From Akkermansia muciniphila (GTDB lineage Bacteria > Pseudomonadota > Gammaproteobacteria > Burkholderiales > Burkholderiaceae_C): a stretch of DNA of 12,272 nucleotides. Shown here in pieces: positions 5,068-12,272 of the stretch (its first letter is position 1; each line of letters begins with the position of its first letter). Both the position numbers and the translations under genes were made by a program. The notes under the pieces are model-generated. The model searched no databases. It was given only the letters and a program-made list of their open reading frames with translations, and had not been told where the DNA came from. The DNA is taken from assembly GCA_943327015.2 (NCBI GenBank), contig CALPVM020000032.1:1-12272 (forward strand), given 5' to 3'.

Positions 5068-6509
5068 TTGGCCGCCGCTTGACCCAACAAAAATTCAACC
5101 AATAAACCCACAGGCCTGCCTGTGGCGCCTTTGGCTGTTCCACCTTTCCAAGCAGTACCTGCGATATCTAAATGTGCCCAAGGGTATTTTTCTGTAAAAC
5201 GCTGTAAAAATTTGGCAGCTGTTACCGAACCAGCAGCACGTCCTGCCACATTGGCGACATCGGCAAAATTGGTTTTCAGACCCTCGGCGTATTCCTCATC
5301 TAAAGGCATGCGCCAACACAAATCCTGCGAAGTCTCACCTGCTTCAATCAATGCATTTGCAAGATCAGACTTTGATGTAAACAAACCACTACGCACAGCA
5401 CCCAGAGCAATAACACAGGCACCCGTCAGGGTTGCAATATCCACCACAGCAGCAGGTTTAAAACGCTCTGCATAGGTCAATGCATCACACAACACCAGGC
5501 GCCCTTCGGCGTCGGTGTTCAAAATCTCAATAGTTTGACCACTCATGCTGGTAACCACATCACCAGGTTTTACAGCTTTGCCATTGATAAGGTTTTCGCA
5601 GGCAGGTATAAGCCCCACTACATTCAAGGCTGGTTTGATATTTGCAAGCGCTCTGAACACCCCCAGCACACTAGCAGCGCCAGACATGTCAAACTTCATT
5701 TCATCCATCTCGGGTGCTGGCTTGATGGAAATCCCTCCGCTATCAAATGTAATACCCTTACCCACCAAAACCACCGGGGCGCGTGATTTGGCTGCTCCTG
5801 CATAGCGCAACACAATAAATCGCAACGGCTGGTCAGAGCCCTGCGCCACAGCCATGAAAGCGCCCATGCCCAATTTGGCCACGTCTTCCGGCTCTAGTAC
5901 CTCGCAGCTTATTTTGGGCAATTTAGCCAATTCCAAGGCGGCTTCGGCCAGCATGGTAGGCGTTGTAAAGTTGGCAGGACGGTTGGCCCATTCTTTGGCC
6001 AGTTCAATTCCCGCAACAGTAGCTGCCGTTTTGTCAAAAGTGGTTTGAACTTCACTGGCATTGGTACAAGTTAAAAGCACCTTTTGCACCGTGCGTTCTT
6101 CTTTTTTAGTCTTGGTCAGGGTGTAGCTGTAAGTGGCATCTGCAACTGCCAACACAGCGGCACGCACCGAAGCTTCGCGGGCAGAGCTAGCAAATGCAAT
6201 CACCAGCTTTTTAAGCCATGCTCCTTTAACTGCTGAAACGGCAGCTTGTACACCCGTACGTACATGACGTTCAGAGCCATCACCAACACCTACCAGAACC
6301 ATGCGTACAGCATTGACCTGTGCTGGTCGATAGATTTGCAAAATTTTTCCCGGAACGGCCTCAAAATCAGCAGCTTTTTGCGCCTGTGCTGTCAGTTGCG
6401 ATATATCATCCTTCAATGGTTTGAAGTCTTGTGACACCAAAACTAGCAAAGCATCACATTTTTCGGTTGCAACATCAACCAAACTCAAGGGTTTAAGTTC
6501 AAAGTTCAT
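5064..6509 (-). CDS. pepA: Leucyl aminopeptidase (cytosol aminopeptidase, M17)
   Basis: PepA removes N-terminal residues, preferentially leucine, from peptides in the cytoplasm using two metal ions; in E. coli it also binds DNA in Xer recombination and carAB control. From ATG 6509 it has 481 residues, normal for the family. The N-terminal domain spans about 1-165. The catalytic domain has VGKGITFDSGGISIK (249-263), with metal-binding and catalytic Lys251, Asp256 and Lys263, Asp274 in KFDMSG, and the signature NTDAEGRL (331-338) with Asp333, Glu335 and Arg337. All expected active-site residues are present. A 20-codon-longer ORF reaches 6569 but runs into the divergent lptF gene and has no homologous N-terminus. 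It leads the pepA-holC-small protein operon. Whether it has the DNA-binding role is not shown here. Confidence 0.96.
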   Translation of the reverse strand: MNFELKPLSLVDVATEKCDALLVLVSQDFKPLKDDISQLTAQAQKAADFEAVPGKILQIYRPAQVNAVRMVLVGVGDGSERHVRTGVQAAVSAVKGAWLKKLVIAFASSAREASVRAAVLAVADATYSYTLTKTKKEERTVQKVLLTCTNASEVQTTFDKTAATVAGIELAKEWANRPANFTTPTMLAEAALELAKLPKISCEVLEPEDVAKLGMGAFMAVAQGSDQPLRFIVLRYAGAAKSRAPVVLVGKGITFDSGGISIKPAPEMDEMKFDMSGAASVLGVFRALANIKPALNVVGLIPACENLINGKAVKPGDVVTSMSGQTIEILNTDAEGRLVLCDALTYAERFKPAAVVDIATLTGACVIALGAVRSGLFTSKSDLANALIEAGETSQDLCWRMPLDEEYAEGLKTNFADVANVAGRAAGSVTAAKFLQRFTEKYPWAHLDIAGTAWKGGTAKGATGRPVGLLVEFLLGQAAAK

Positions 6510-6532
6510 AATTAGGTCTTTCTGATAAGCCG
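6510..6532. promoter_or_regulatory. 23-bp divergent spacer between pepA and lptF
   Basis: The two start codons face away from each other with only 23 bp between. No promoter fits inside, so each promoter must lie within the other gene's coding sequence and the 5' ends of the transcripts overlap. I see no clear consensus pair on either strand. A CATAAT at 6507-6512 covers the pepA start codon on the plus strand but lacks a good -35. Confidence 0.5.
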
Positions 6533-7657
6533 ATGTTATTCCATTCTTCTCTTCGAAAAGAGCTTGCACTCAGTTTTGGCGCTATTCTGTTAGTGCTAAT
6601 TACTGTGGTCATGACCATGACACTTATTCGCACTCTGGGCGAAGCTTCGCGTGGAGTGTTTAATCCTTCCGATGTCATGATTATCATGGGTTATGTTGTG
6701 CTTTCCGATATGCCCACACTGCTTTGCATGTGTTTGTTCATGTCAGTTCTGTCGGTACTGTCGCGCATGTACCGAGAAAGCGAAATGGTAATTTGGTTTG
6801 GCAGCGGCTACGGCTTAGGCGCTTTTATAAAACCTCTTTTTCAATTCGCCTGGCCTATTTTAATCATCATTGCCACTTTGTCCTTTTTTATACTGCCATG
6901 GTCGCATAGTCGAATCGAAGATCTGCGTGACCGATTTGAAAAACGCGGTGACATTGAACGGGTCGAACCCGGCCGATTCCAGGAATCATCGCAAGGCGAC
7001 AAAGTTTTTTTTATTGAAAGAAGCAGTGACAACAAAAACTCTGCCAACAATGTATTTATAGCAACCAATGCTAAAGGGGTAGAAACCATCACTTCGGCAA
7101 CTACCGGAAAAATAGAAACCATTGGAAATGATAAATTTTTGGTTCTAGAAAACGGCCAGCGCATGGAAAGATCCGTTGACAAAGAAGATATCACTATCAG
7201 CAAATTCGAAAAATACTCGGTACTGATGGCACAAGACGCAATTTCAGCAAGGAGTTATGCACCCTTGAACTCTATGTCAACCAGAGAGCTCATGAATAAC
7301 CCGACGCCCAATCAGCTTTCGGAACTTTCTTGGCGTGTTGGCCTACCACTTTCTGCAATGAATCTGTTAGTCATTGGACTAGCATCTGCCAACATTAACC
7401 CCAGATCTGGCAGGGCCGGAAACATTGCTTTGTCTTTTTTACTGTTTGTTGTTTACTTTAATTTACTCATATTAGGCAAAAGCTGGATTAACAATGGCCG
7501 CGTAAATTTTGCGACTTACGTGTTAGTTCTACATGGCGGGTCTTTTCTAATGGCCGTAATCTGGCTTGTAAAAAGCCACTTTAATTGGAATTTCAATAGA
7601 TTTATGATGACTGCATTTCCACAGCGTTACTCTGTCAACAAAAAACAGGCTCTATGA
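6533..7657 (+). CDS. lptF: Lipopolysaccharide export permease LptF
   Basis: LptF and LptG form the transmembrane part of the LptB2FG ABC transporter, which extracts lipopolysaccharide from the inner membrane and hands it to LptC/LptA. The 374 residues show three N-terminal TM segments (about 13-32, 48-77, 103-123), a large periplasmic beta-jellyroll domain (about 125-265), and three C-terminal TM segments (271-288, 298-316, 327-346). The coupling-helix region YRESEMVIWFGSG (80-92), which contacts the ATPase, is conserved, as is the FEKRGDIERVEPGRF stretch after TM3. The start at ATG 6533 gives the typical MxFxxSLRKEL N-terminus, though the ribosome site is weak. It is first in a five-gene run and overlaps lptG by 4 nt (ATGA). 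It is expected to be essential. Confidence 0.95.
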   Translation: MLFHSSLRKELALSFGAILLVLITVVMTMTLIRTLGEASRGVFNPSDVMIIMGYVVLSDMPTLLCMCLFMSVLSVLSRMYRESEMVIWFGSGYGLGAFIKPLFQFAWPILIIIATLSFFILPWSHSRIEDLRDRFEKRGDIERVEPGRFQESSQGDKVFFIERSSDNKNSANNVFIATNAKGVETITSATTGKIETIGNDKFLVLENGQRMERSVDKEDITISKFEKYSVLMAQDAISARSYAPLNSMSTRELMNNPTPNQLSELSWRVGLPLSAMNLLVIGLASANINPRSGRAGNIALSFLLFVVYFNLLILGKSWINNGRVNFATYVLVLHGGSFLMAVIWLVKSHFNWNFNRFMMTAFPQRYSVNKKQAL

Positions 7658-8760
7658 GAACCGTTCGCCGACTTTTTTACAAAGAGGTTATCAATGCAGT
7701 GTTGCTGGTAACTTTAGGCTTTACCGCATTGTTTTTCTTTTTTGATTTTGTTGACGAACTTCAGTCCGTGAGTCAAAGTAACCAAATGGGCTACACCGTA
7801 CCTCAGGCGCTGATATACGTTGTATTAATGATGCCAAACCATTTGTACGAGCTAATACCAATTACCGTTCTCATTGGTTCGATTTTTGTGATGGCACGTT
7901 TGGCGCAAAGTTCTGAATTTACGATACTGCGTACCAGTGGTCTGGGGCCTTGGCTCGCTCTGCGTGCACTACTTGTGCTTGGTTTGTTTTTTGTGGTGCT
8001 CACGTTTGCCATTGGCGACTACCTTGCACCAGCGGCTGATCGTGCAGCACAACTACTCAAAGCCCGAGCCAACGGTAATCTATCCATTGGTAAAACAGGC
8101 GCATGGTTAAAAGAGAGGCAAGCTTACGCACACTATGCGGTTAATGTCGGCTCTCTTGCGCCTGGCGAAGATATGAAAAACATTCGCATCTATGAGTTTG
8201 ACAACACAGGTGCCCTGATTAGTCTGACACAGTCAGAATCAGCCACTTTTGGATCAGACGAATCTTGGAATCTTGTAAATGCTAAGAGGGTTGAGTTCCC
8301 TAGTCCTGAATCTGCCACCCAACGTGCAGAAAAAGCATTACTAGAAACTTTGCGTTGGCCCACCAAAATTAGTGCCGAAATGGTTTCAGCAGCCATCATG
8401 CGACCGGATCGCATGGGAACTGTAGACCTGTTTCAATATATTCAACACCTTCACAATAACGCACAATCTGCACAGAAATACGAAATTCAATTCTGGAAAA
8501 AAGTGTTTTACCCCTTGAGTTGTCTGGTCATGGTGGTGTTGTCACTTCCGTTTGCATATCTGCATTTTCGCTCCGGCAGCATCGCGCATTATGTTTTTGG
8601 CGGTGTTATGGCCGGTATTAGTTTTGTGCTTTTAAACAACGTCATGGGTGATTTGGGCGAGCTAAGAGGCTGGTCACCTTGGCTAACTGCTGCGCTACCC
8701 GGTTTAATTTATTCAATTGTTTCACTGTCTGCTTTTTCTTGGTTGGTACTACGCCGATGA
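7654..8760 (+). CDS. lptG: Lipopolysaccharide export permease LptG
   Basis: Partner of LptF in the LptB2FG lipopolysaccharide extractor. The 368 residues have the same layout: TM segments at about 12-32, 52-80 and 101-122, a periplasmic jellyroll domain in the middle, and C-terminal TM segments at about 286-304, 311-332 and 343-365. Typical LptG signatures are the FFFFDFVDEL stretch (27-36), MMPNHLYELIPITVLIG (59-75) and SSEFTILRTSGL (86-97), the coupling helix. The start codon overlaps the lptF stop and the stop overlaps the cbiX start, each by 4 nt, so it is translationally coupled on both sides. No anomalies are seen. Confidence 0.95.
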   Translation: MRTVRRLFYKEVINAVLLVTLGFTALFFFFDFVDELQSVSQSNQMGYTVPQALIYVVLMMPNHLYELIPITVLIGSIFVMARLAQSSEFTILRTSGLGPWLALRALLVLGLFFVVLTFAIGDYLAPAADRAAQLLKARANGNLSIGKTGAWLKERQAYAHYAVNVGSLAPGEDMKNIRIYEFDNTGALISLTQSESATFGSDESWNLVNAKRVEFPSPESATQRAEKALLETLRWPTKISAEMVSAAIMRPDRMGTVDLFQYIQHLHNNAQSAQKYEIQFWKKVFYPLSCLVMVVLSLPFAYLHFRSGSIAHYVFGGVMAGISFVLLNNVMGDLGELRGWSPWLTAALPGLIYSIVSLSAFSWLVLRR

Positions 8761-9155
8761 CTACTCCTTCCTTAGCCCGCAAGGGCATTATTTTGTTTGC
8801 CCATGGTTCACGTGACCCTTTATGGCACCAGCCAATTGCGGCAGTAGCCCAAGAGATTATTGCCATCGACCCGCATGCCGCTGTGGAATGCGCCTATCTG
8901 GAACTCAGCACTCCAGACTTGCACACTGCAAGCAACCGCTTAATGGCAAATGGTGTGCAATGGATCAGCATTTTGCCCATGTTTTTGGGTGTTGGTAAAC
9001 ATGCCCGCGAAGACCTGCCTTTATTGGTGCAATCCTTGCGCAGCCAATATCCCCATATACATTTCGAGTTGCAAGCGGCTGTAGGCGAAAACACACGATT
9101 AATTAAACTCTTGGCCACCCTAGCGCAAGAAAGTTTACAAACCAACGCGCCATGA
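8757..9155 (+). CDS. cbiX: Short CbiX/SirB-type sirohydrochlorin chelatase
   Basis: Members insert Co2+ or Fe2+ into sirohydrochlorin, for cobalamin or for siroheme, the cofactor of sulfite and nitrite reductases. The protein has 132 residues, the short single-domain form that acts as a dimer. It shows the N-terminal strand and metal-binding His16 in LFAHGSRDP (13-21), the ECAYLELSTPDL segment (44-55), and the second metal-site His82 in PMFLGVGKHAREDLP (74-88). The ATG at 8757 overlaps the lptG stop (ATGA); a longer reading from 8679 would lie inside lptG and has no homology. The following gene is cysB, which suggests the physiological metal is iron, for siroheme in sulfite reduction. Metal choice cannot be read from the sequence. 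Confidence 0.9.
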   Translation: MTTPSLARKGIILFAHGSRDPLWHQPIAAVAQEIIAIDPHAAVECAYLELSTPDLHTASNRLMANGVQWISILPMFLGVGKHAREDLPLLVQSLRSQYPHIHFELQAAVGENTRLIKLLATLAQESLQTNAP

Positions 9156-10087
9156 ACCTGCACCAGTTCCGTTTTGTTCAGGAGGCAGTACGCCGCAATC
9201 TAAACCTGACCGACACCGCCAAGGCTTTACACACCTCGCAACCGGGCGTATCCAAAGCAATTATTGAGCTCGAACAGGAGCTAGGCGTAGACATTTTTGC
9301 CCGCCACGGCAAACGTCTCAAGCGCGTGACAGAACCTGGTCAACACGTACTTAAAAGTATAGATTTAATTCTGCGTGAAATTGGCAACTTAAAACGCATT
9401 GGCGAACAATACAGCGCGCAAGATACAGGTACGCTTTCTATTGCTACTACCCATACGCAGGCACGCTACGTGTTGCCAGAGAAAGTAGCATCGCTCCGCA
9501 ACACTTACCCCAAAGTAAATATCAGCCTGCACCAGGGCTCACCCGACCAGGTAGCACAAATGCTAATTGATGAAGTGGCAGAAATTGGAATTGCCACTGA
9601 ATCTCTTGCTACTTACTCCGACTTGATAACGCTGCCCTGCTATCAGTGGCAACACATGCTGGTATTACCCACCAACCATCCCTTGGCACAATGCAAAGAC
9701 GTCACTTTGCAAGATGTAGCGAAAGAACCCATCATTACCTACCACCCTTCGTTTACTGGACGCACCAAAATTGACGATGCCTTCAAAACATTGCACATGG
9801 AGCCTCGCATTGCCTTAGAGGCCATAGACTCTGACGTGATCAAAACCTACGTAAAGCTAGGCATGGGTGTAGGCATAGCGGCTGAAATGGCCGTAAAAGA
9901 CATTTTGGAAGACGAAGGTAAAAATGGACTGGTAGCCAAACCAGCAGGACATCTTTTTGGAACCAACGTTACCCGGGTCGCCTTCAAACGCAGCGCTTAT
10001 CTGAGAAATTTTGTTTATACCTTTGCCGCATTGCTTAATACCGCGCTAACTCGTAACGCGATTGAAGAAGCAATGCATCAGCATTGA
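9152..10087 (+). CDS. cysB: CysB-type LysR-family regulator of sulfur assimilation
   Basis: CysB activates sulfate uptake and cysteine biosynthesis genes in response to acetylserine, with sulfide or thiosulfate opposing. The 311 residues start with a winged helix-turn-helix (about 1-60) carrying NLTDTAKALHTSQPGVSKAI, close to E. coli CysB. The inducer pocket motifs are preserved: ATTHTQARYVLP (98-109), HQGSP (126-130) and SFTGR (199-203), followed by ALEAIDSDVIKTYVKLGMGV. It is about 13 residues shorter than E. coli CysB at the C-terminus. Cbl, its close paralogue, is the main alternative; a single copy next to a siroheme chelatase favours CysB. The start ATG overlaps cbiX by 4 nt (ATGA). Confidence 0.93.
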   Translation: MNLHQFRFVQEAVRRNLNLTDTAKALHTSQPGVSKAIIELEQELGVDIFARHGKRLKRVTEPGQHVLKSIDLILREIGNLKRIGEQYSAQDTGTLSIATTHTQARYVLPEKVASLRNTYPKVNISLHQGSPDQVAQMLIDEVAEIGIATESLATYSDLITLPCYQWQHMLVLPTNHPLAQCKDVTLQDVAKEPIITYHPSFTGRTKIDDAFKTLHMEPRIALEAIDSDVIKTYVKLGMGVGIAAEMAVKDILEDEGKNGLVAKPAGHLFGTNVTRVAFKRSAYLRNFVYTFAALLNTALTRNAIEEAMHQH

Positions 10088-11196
10088 CTCAACCAATGCA
10101 GCAAATTACAGATCTCCAGCAACTTTTTATTAACGATGTACCTCTCATGGATGTACGTGCGCCCATTGAGTTTATCAAAGGGGCATTCCCCTTTGCTACC
10201 AACCACCCACTCATGGACGATGCTGAGCGCCAACAAGTGGGCACTTGTTACAAACAACACGGTCAGCCTGCCGCTATAGCTCTTGGCCATAAGCTGGTAT
10301 CAGGCAAAACCAAAGCAGAGCGGATTGAAGCCTGGCATCAATTTGCACTGCGTAACCCGCACGGAGTTTTGTATTGTTTTCGGGGCGGATTACGATCCAA
10401 AATTTCACAAGAGTGGTTGCACAGCAACACCGGCATTGACTATCCCAGAGTCACTGGTGGCTACAAAGCCATGCGTCAGTATTTGCTTGACACTACACAC
10501 CAAGCACTCCAAAAGCATTCTTTTATAGTCATTGGAGGACTGACCGGAAGTGGCAAAACCGAGTTTATAACGCAACTCAAAAATAGCTTGGATTTAGAAG
10601 GCCATGCCAATCACCGGGGTTCGAGTTTTGGAAAGCGGGTACATGGCCAGCCCAGTCAAATTGATTTTGAGAACCGTTTAGCCATTGACATTCTGAAAAA
10701 ACAATTTTTGGGCATTGAACAATTTGTATTGGAAGATGAAGGTCATTCTATTGGCCGCTGCTCATTGCCACAGGAGCTTCACGTCAAAATGCAGCATTAC
10801 CCTATGGTATGGCTCGAAGACACGCTGGAAAATCGGGCACAACGCATTTTAAAAACCTATGTCATTGAGCAACGCCAAGATTACATAGCCAACTATGGGC
10901 AGGATCTGGGCTTCCAGCAATACAGCAACAACTTAGTTGCTAGCCTACAAAATATTCAAAAACGATTAGGTCATGAGCGCTATCTAAAGCTATCGCACTC
11001 CATGAACATAGCGCTAGACATTGAAAAAAACTGCGGAGCTACAGATTTACACTTGCACTGGATAGAGCCTATGCTGATCGATTATTTTGACCCTATGTAT
11101 ACACATCAAAGACAGCAAAAAGCTGCACGTATCCGCGTATCTGGAAATGAAGCAGAAATTGCCCAGTATTTGATGCACTACAACCGGCCACTATAA
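10084..11196 (+). CDS. mnmH: tRNA 2-selenouridine synthase
   Basis: MnmH (SelU/YbbB) replaces sulfur by selenium in 2-thiouridine at the wobble position of tRNAs for Lys, Glu and Gln, using selenophosphate and a geranylated intermediate. The protein has 370 residues. An N-terminal rhodanese domain runs from DVRAPIEF to the active Cys98 in YCFRGGLRS. A C-terminal P-loop domain has GGLTGSGKT (151-159). Further family blocks are GTCYKQHG, DLEGHANHRGSSFG, LEDEGHSIG and YFDPMY. Start: TTG 10084 overlaps the cysB stop (TTGA), matching the 4-nt overlaps upstream. ATG 10096, four codons later, is an alternative and would make the active Cys residue 94. Neither has a good ribosome site. Selenophosphate synthase is not in the window. 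Confidence 0.94.
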   Translation: MTQPMQQITDLQQLFINDVPLMDVRAPIEFIKGAFPFATNHPLMDDAERQQVGTCYKQHGQPAAIALGHKLVSGKTKAERIEAWHQFALRNPHGVLYCFRGGLRSKISQEWLHSNTGIDYPRVTGGYKAMRQYLLDTTHQALQKHSFIVIGGLTGSGKTEFITQLKNSLDLEGHANHRGSSFGKRVHGQPSQIDFENRLAIDILKKQFLGIEQFVLEDEGHSIGRCSLPQELHVKMQHYPMVWLEDTLENRAQRILKTYVIEQRQDYIANYGQDLGFQQYSNNLVASLQNIQKRLGHERYLKLSHSMNIALDIEKNCGATDLHLHWIEPMLIDYFDPMYTHQRQQKAARIRVSGNEAEIAQYLMHYNRPL

Positions 11197-11341
11197 GCCT
11201 GTCTTAACAACGTGCGGTAAGGTTTAAAAAATCTTGACAGACCGAACTAGAATGGTACATTTCCAAAACGTAAAGAGGGCGCAATAAAGATAAAACTTGT
11301 TGTCAAAGAACCCTTAAACACCTATAACGAGGAACATTCTT
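11197..11341 (+). promoter_or_regulatory. Intergenic region with a sigma-70 promoter for the sensor gene
   Basis: TTGACA (11234-11239) and TACATT (11256-11261) are separated by 16 bp, predicting a start near 11268 and a leader of about 74 nt. An AGGA ribosome site (11330-11333) precedes the TTG start at 11342 by 8 nt. I see no intrinsic terminator for the upstream operon, so read-through is possible. Confidence 0.5.
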
Positions 11342-12272
11342 TTGTCTTTTTTTACTAAAAATATTGTTCGACTGTTTAATTCTGTCGTGCTTATCAGCAT
11401 TGTTATTGGTCTGGGTATATTTACCTTGATCATCGGTTACTACAATTACCAAACCTCCATGAATGACCTGCGGAACAAGGCCGCCAACACAGGCGACCTT
11501 GCTGCCATCAGTTTAAAAGAGCCACTATGGAACTACGATGAAACTGCCATGCAGGACATCTTTGCGGCCATATTGCTTGATAAAGATGTAGTGGCTATTA
11601 GGGTGCTCAAAGACAACGATGAGAAACCTATTGCCGAAAAGCTCCGCGATGGCTTTGAAAATCAGACGTTTGATGCATTATTAACAAACCCTGTCAACGT
11701 AGACACCCACTCAGCCATTGTGCGGGATGGCAAACAATTTGCCAAAGTACAAATAGTTACTTCGTCTGAAAAGGTACAAGCACTCATTCGCTATACCACA
11801 TTGCTAATTTCAGCGTTTTCACTTGTTTTCGTAGTCATCCTATCCAGCTTTATCTGGTACTTGGGTGTACGCATTATTAAAAAACCGATTGATGCACTTC
11901 GTGGCAGTGCAGACAACCTGGCTCGGGGAAATCTAAACGAGACCATCAACACCAGCCGCAACGATGAATTGGGCAGTTTGGCCGTAAGCTTTGACCAGAT
12001 GCGCAATGCTATCCGCAAAAAGCTATCTGACCTTGCGGTACTGAACCAAACCGGCGAACAACTTTCTAGCACCTACAAGCAACAGGAGGTTTTTGCCTTA
12101 TCCACCCGGGTTATGATGGATAAGCTCTGTGCAGAAGAAGGCCAAGTACATTTGCTCAACGACACAAAATCTCTGGTTTTACACGCTAGCTTGGCGCCCA
12201 ACAACCAACAAGTGAGCAGCGAACTCAAAAAAACAGCCGAAAGGCTAGCCAACGAGGCTGTTAGCTCTGCCA
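11342..12272 (+). CDS. Membrane sensor with HAMP domain, 5' part only
   Basis: The reading frame is open from TTG 11342 to the window edge (310 complete codons), so the gene is truncated by the window and not necessarily broken. TTG is supported by the GAGGA sequence 8 nt upstream; the next in-frame ATG (11459) would remove the first TM segment. Layout: TM1 about 12-34, a periplasmic sensor domain about 35-150 with KEPLWNYDETAMQDIFAA (59-76) resembling periplasmic domains of bacterial signal transducers, TM2 about 153-175, a HAMP linker about 176-228 (KPIDALRGSADNLARGNL, then NDELGSLAVSFDQM), a short coiled coil, and from about 235 what looks like the start of a GAF domain. The output domain is outside the window; histidine kinase or diguanylate cyclase are both possible. 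The ligand is unknown. Confidence 0.85.
   Translation, partial: MSFFTKNIVRLFNSVVLISIVIGLGIFTLIIGYYNYQTSMNDLRNKAANTGDLAAISLKEPLWNYDETAMQDIFAAILLDKDVVAIRVLKDNDEKPIAEKLRDGFENQTFDALLTNPVNVDTHSAIVRDGKQFAKVQIVTSSEKVQALIRYTTLLISAFSLVFVVILSSFIWYLGVRIIKKPIDALRGSADNLARGNLNETINTSRNDELGSLAVSFDQMRNAIRKKLSDLAVLNQTGEQLSSTYKQQEVFALSTRVMMDKLCAEEGQVHLLNDTKSLVLHASLAPNNQQVSSELKKTAERLANEAVSSA

Noticed and set aside
6510..6569. 20-codon N-terminal extension of pepA
   Set aside because: It would overlap the divergent lptF start and has no family resemblance; MNFELKPLSL is a normal PepA start.
8679..8756. Extension of cbiX into lptG
   Set aside because: It encodes a Cys/Phe-rich sequence that is an out-of-frame reading of the last lptG TM region; the ATGA overlap gives the proper start.
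11300..11328. Second promoter-like pair TTGTCA-N17-TATAAC before the sensor gene
   Set aside because: It has good consensus and spacing, but transcription would start near 11335, after the GAGGA ribosome site, leaving an mRNA without it. The upstream pair at 11234-11261 fits better.

Overview
The gene content points to a betaproteobacterium, most likely of the order Burkholderiales with a moderate G+C content. The pepA-holC pair divergent from lptF-lptG, the betaproteobacterial style of the LptF N-terminus, and a CysB regulator beside a short CbiX chelatase all fit. I cannot name a genus from sequence alone.

Layout. (1) Positions 1 to about 2967 are the right-hand part of an integrated genetic element. 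It holds a CcdA/CcdB toxin-antitoxin pair (+), a poorly supported small ORF (-), an AlpA-family regulator (-) and a P4-type tyrosine integrase (-). It abuts the CCA end of a tRNA-Ser(GGA) gene, the classical integration target for such integrases. The far end of the element lies outside the window. (2) Positions 2968-6509 are minus-strand core chromosome: tRNA-Ser, a branched-chain amino-acid-type binding lipoprotein, a small protein of unknown function, DNA polymerase III chi subunit (holC) and leucyl aminopeptidase (pepA). (3) Positions 6533-11196 are a plus-strand run of five genes, each overlapping the next by exactly 4 nt: lptF, lptG, cbiX, cysB, mnmH. They combine lipopolysaccharide export, siroheme metal insertion, the master sulfur regulator and tRNA 2-thiouridine selenation. 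(4) From 11342 to the window end is the 5' part of a membrane sensor gene (two TM segments, HAMP, start of a GAF-like region), read from a TTG start and cut by the window edge.

How it fits together. In the element, the integrase and AlpA are the mobility module and ccdAB is a plausible stabiliser. Regulatory-looking DNA is concentrated between the tRNA and the integrase: a strong terminator facing the integrase, roughly 10-bp-phased GGACGT-like repeats, and four copies of a TAGGGGCAT motif just before the integrase start. In the core, pepA and lptF start 23 bp apart on opposite strands, so their promoters must lie inside each other's genes. The cbiX-cysB-mnmH stretch has a sulfur/selenium theme.

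I found no CRISPR array, no rRNA and no insertion sequence. I did not find a convincing undescribed multi-gene defence or biosynthetic system. The most novel-looking material is the repeat architecture at the integrase/tRNA junction, the palindrome at 1029-1067 and the small ORF beside it.
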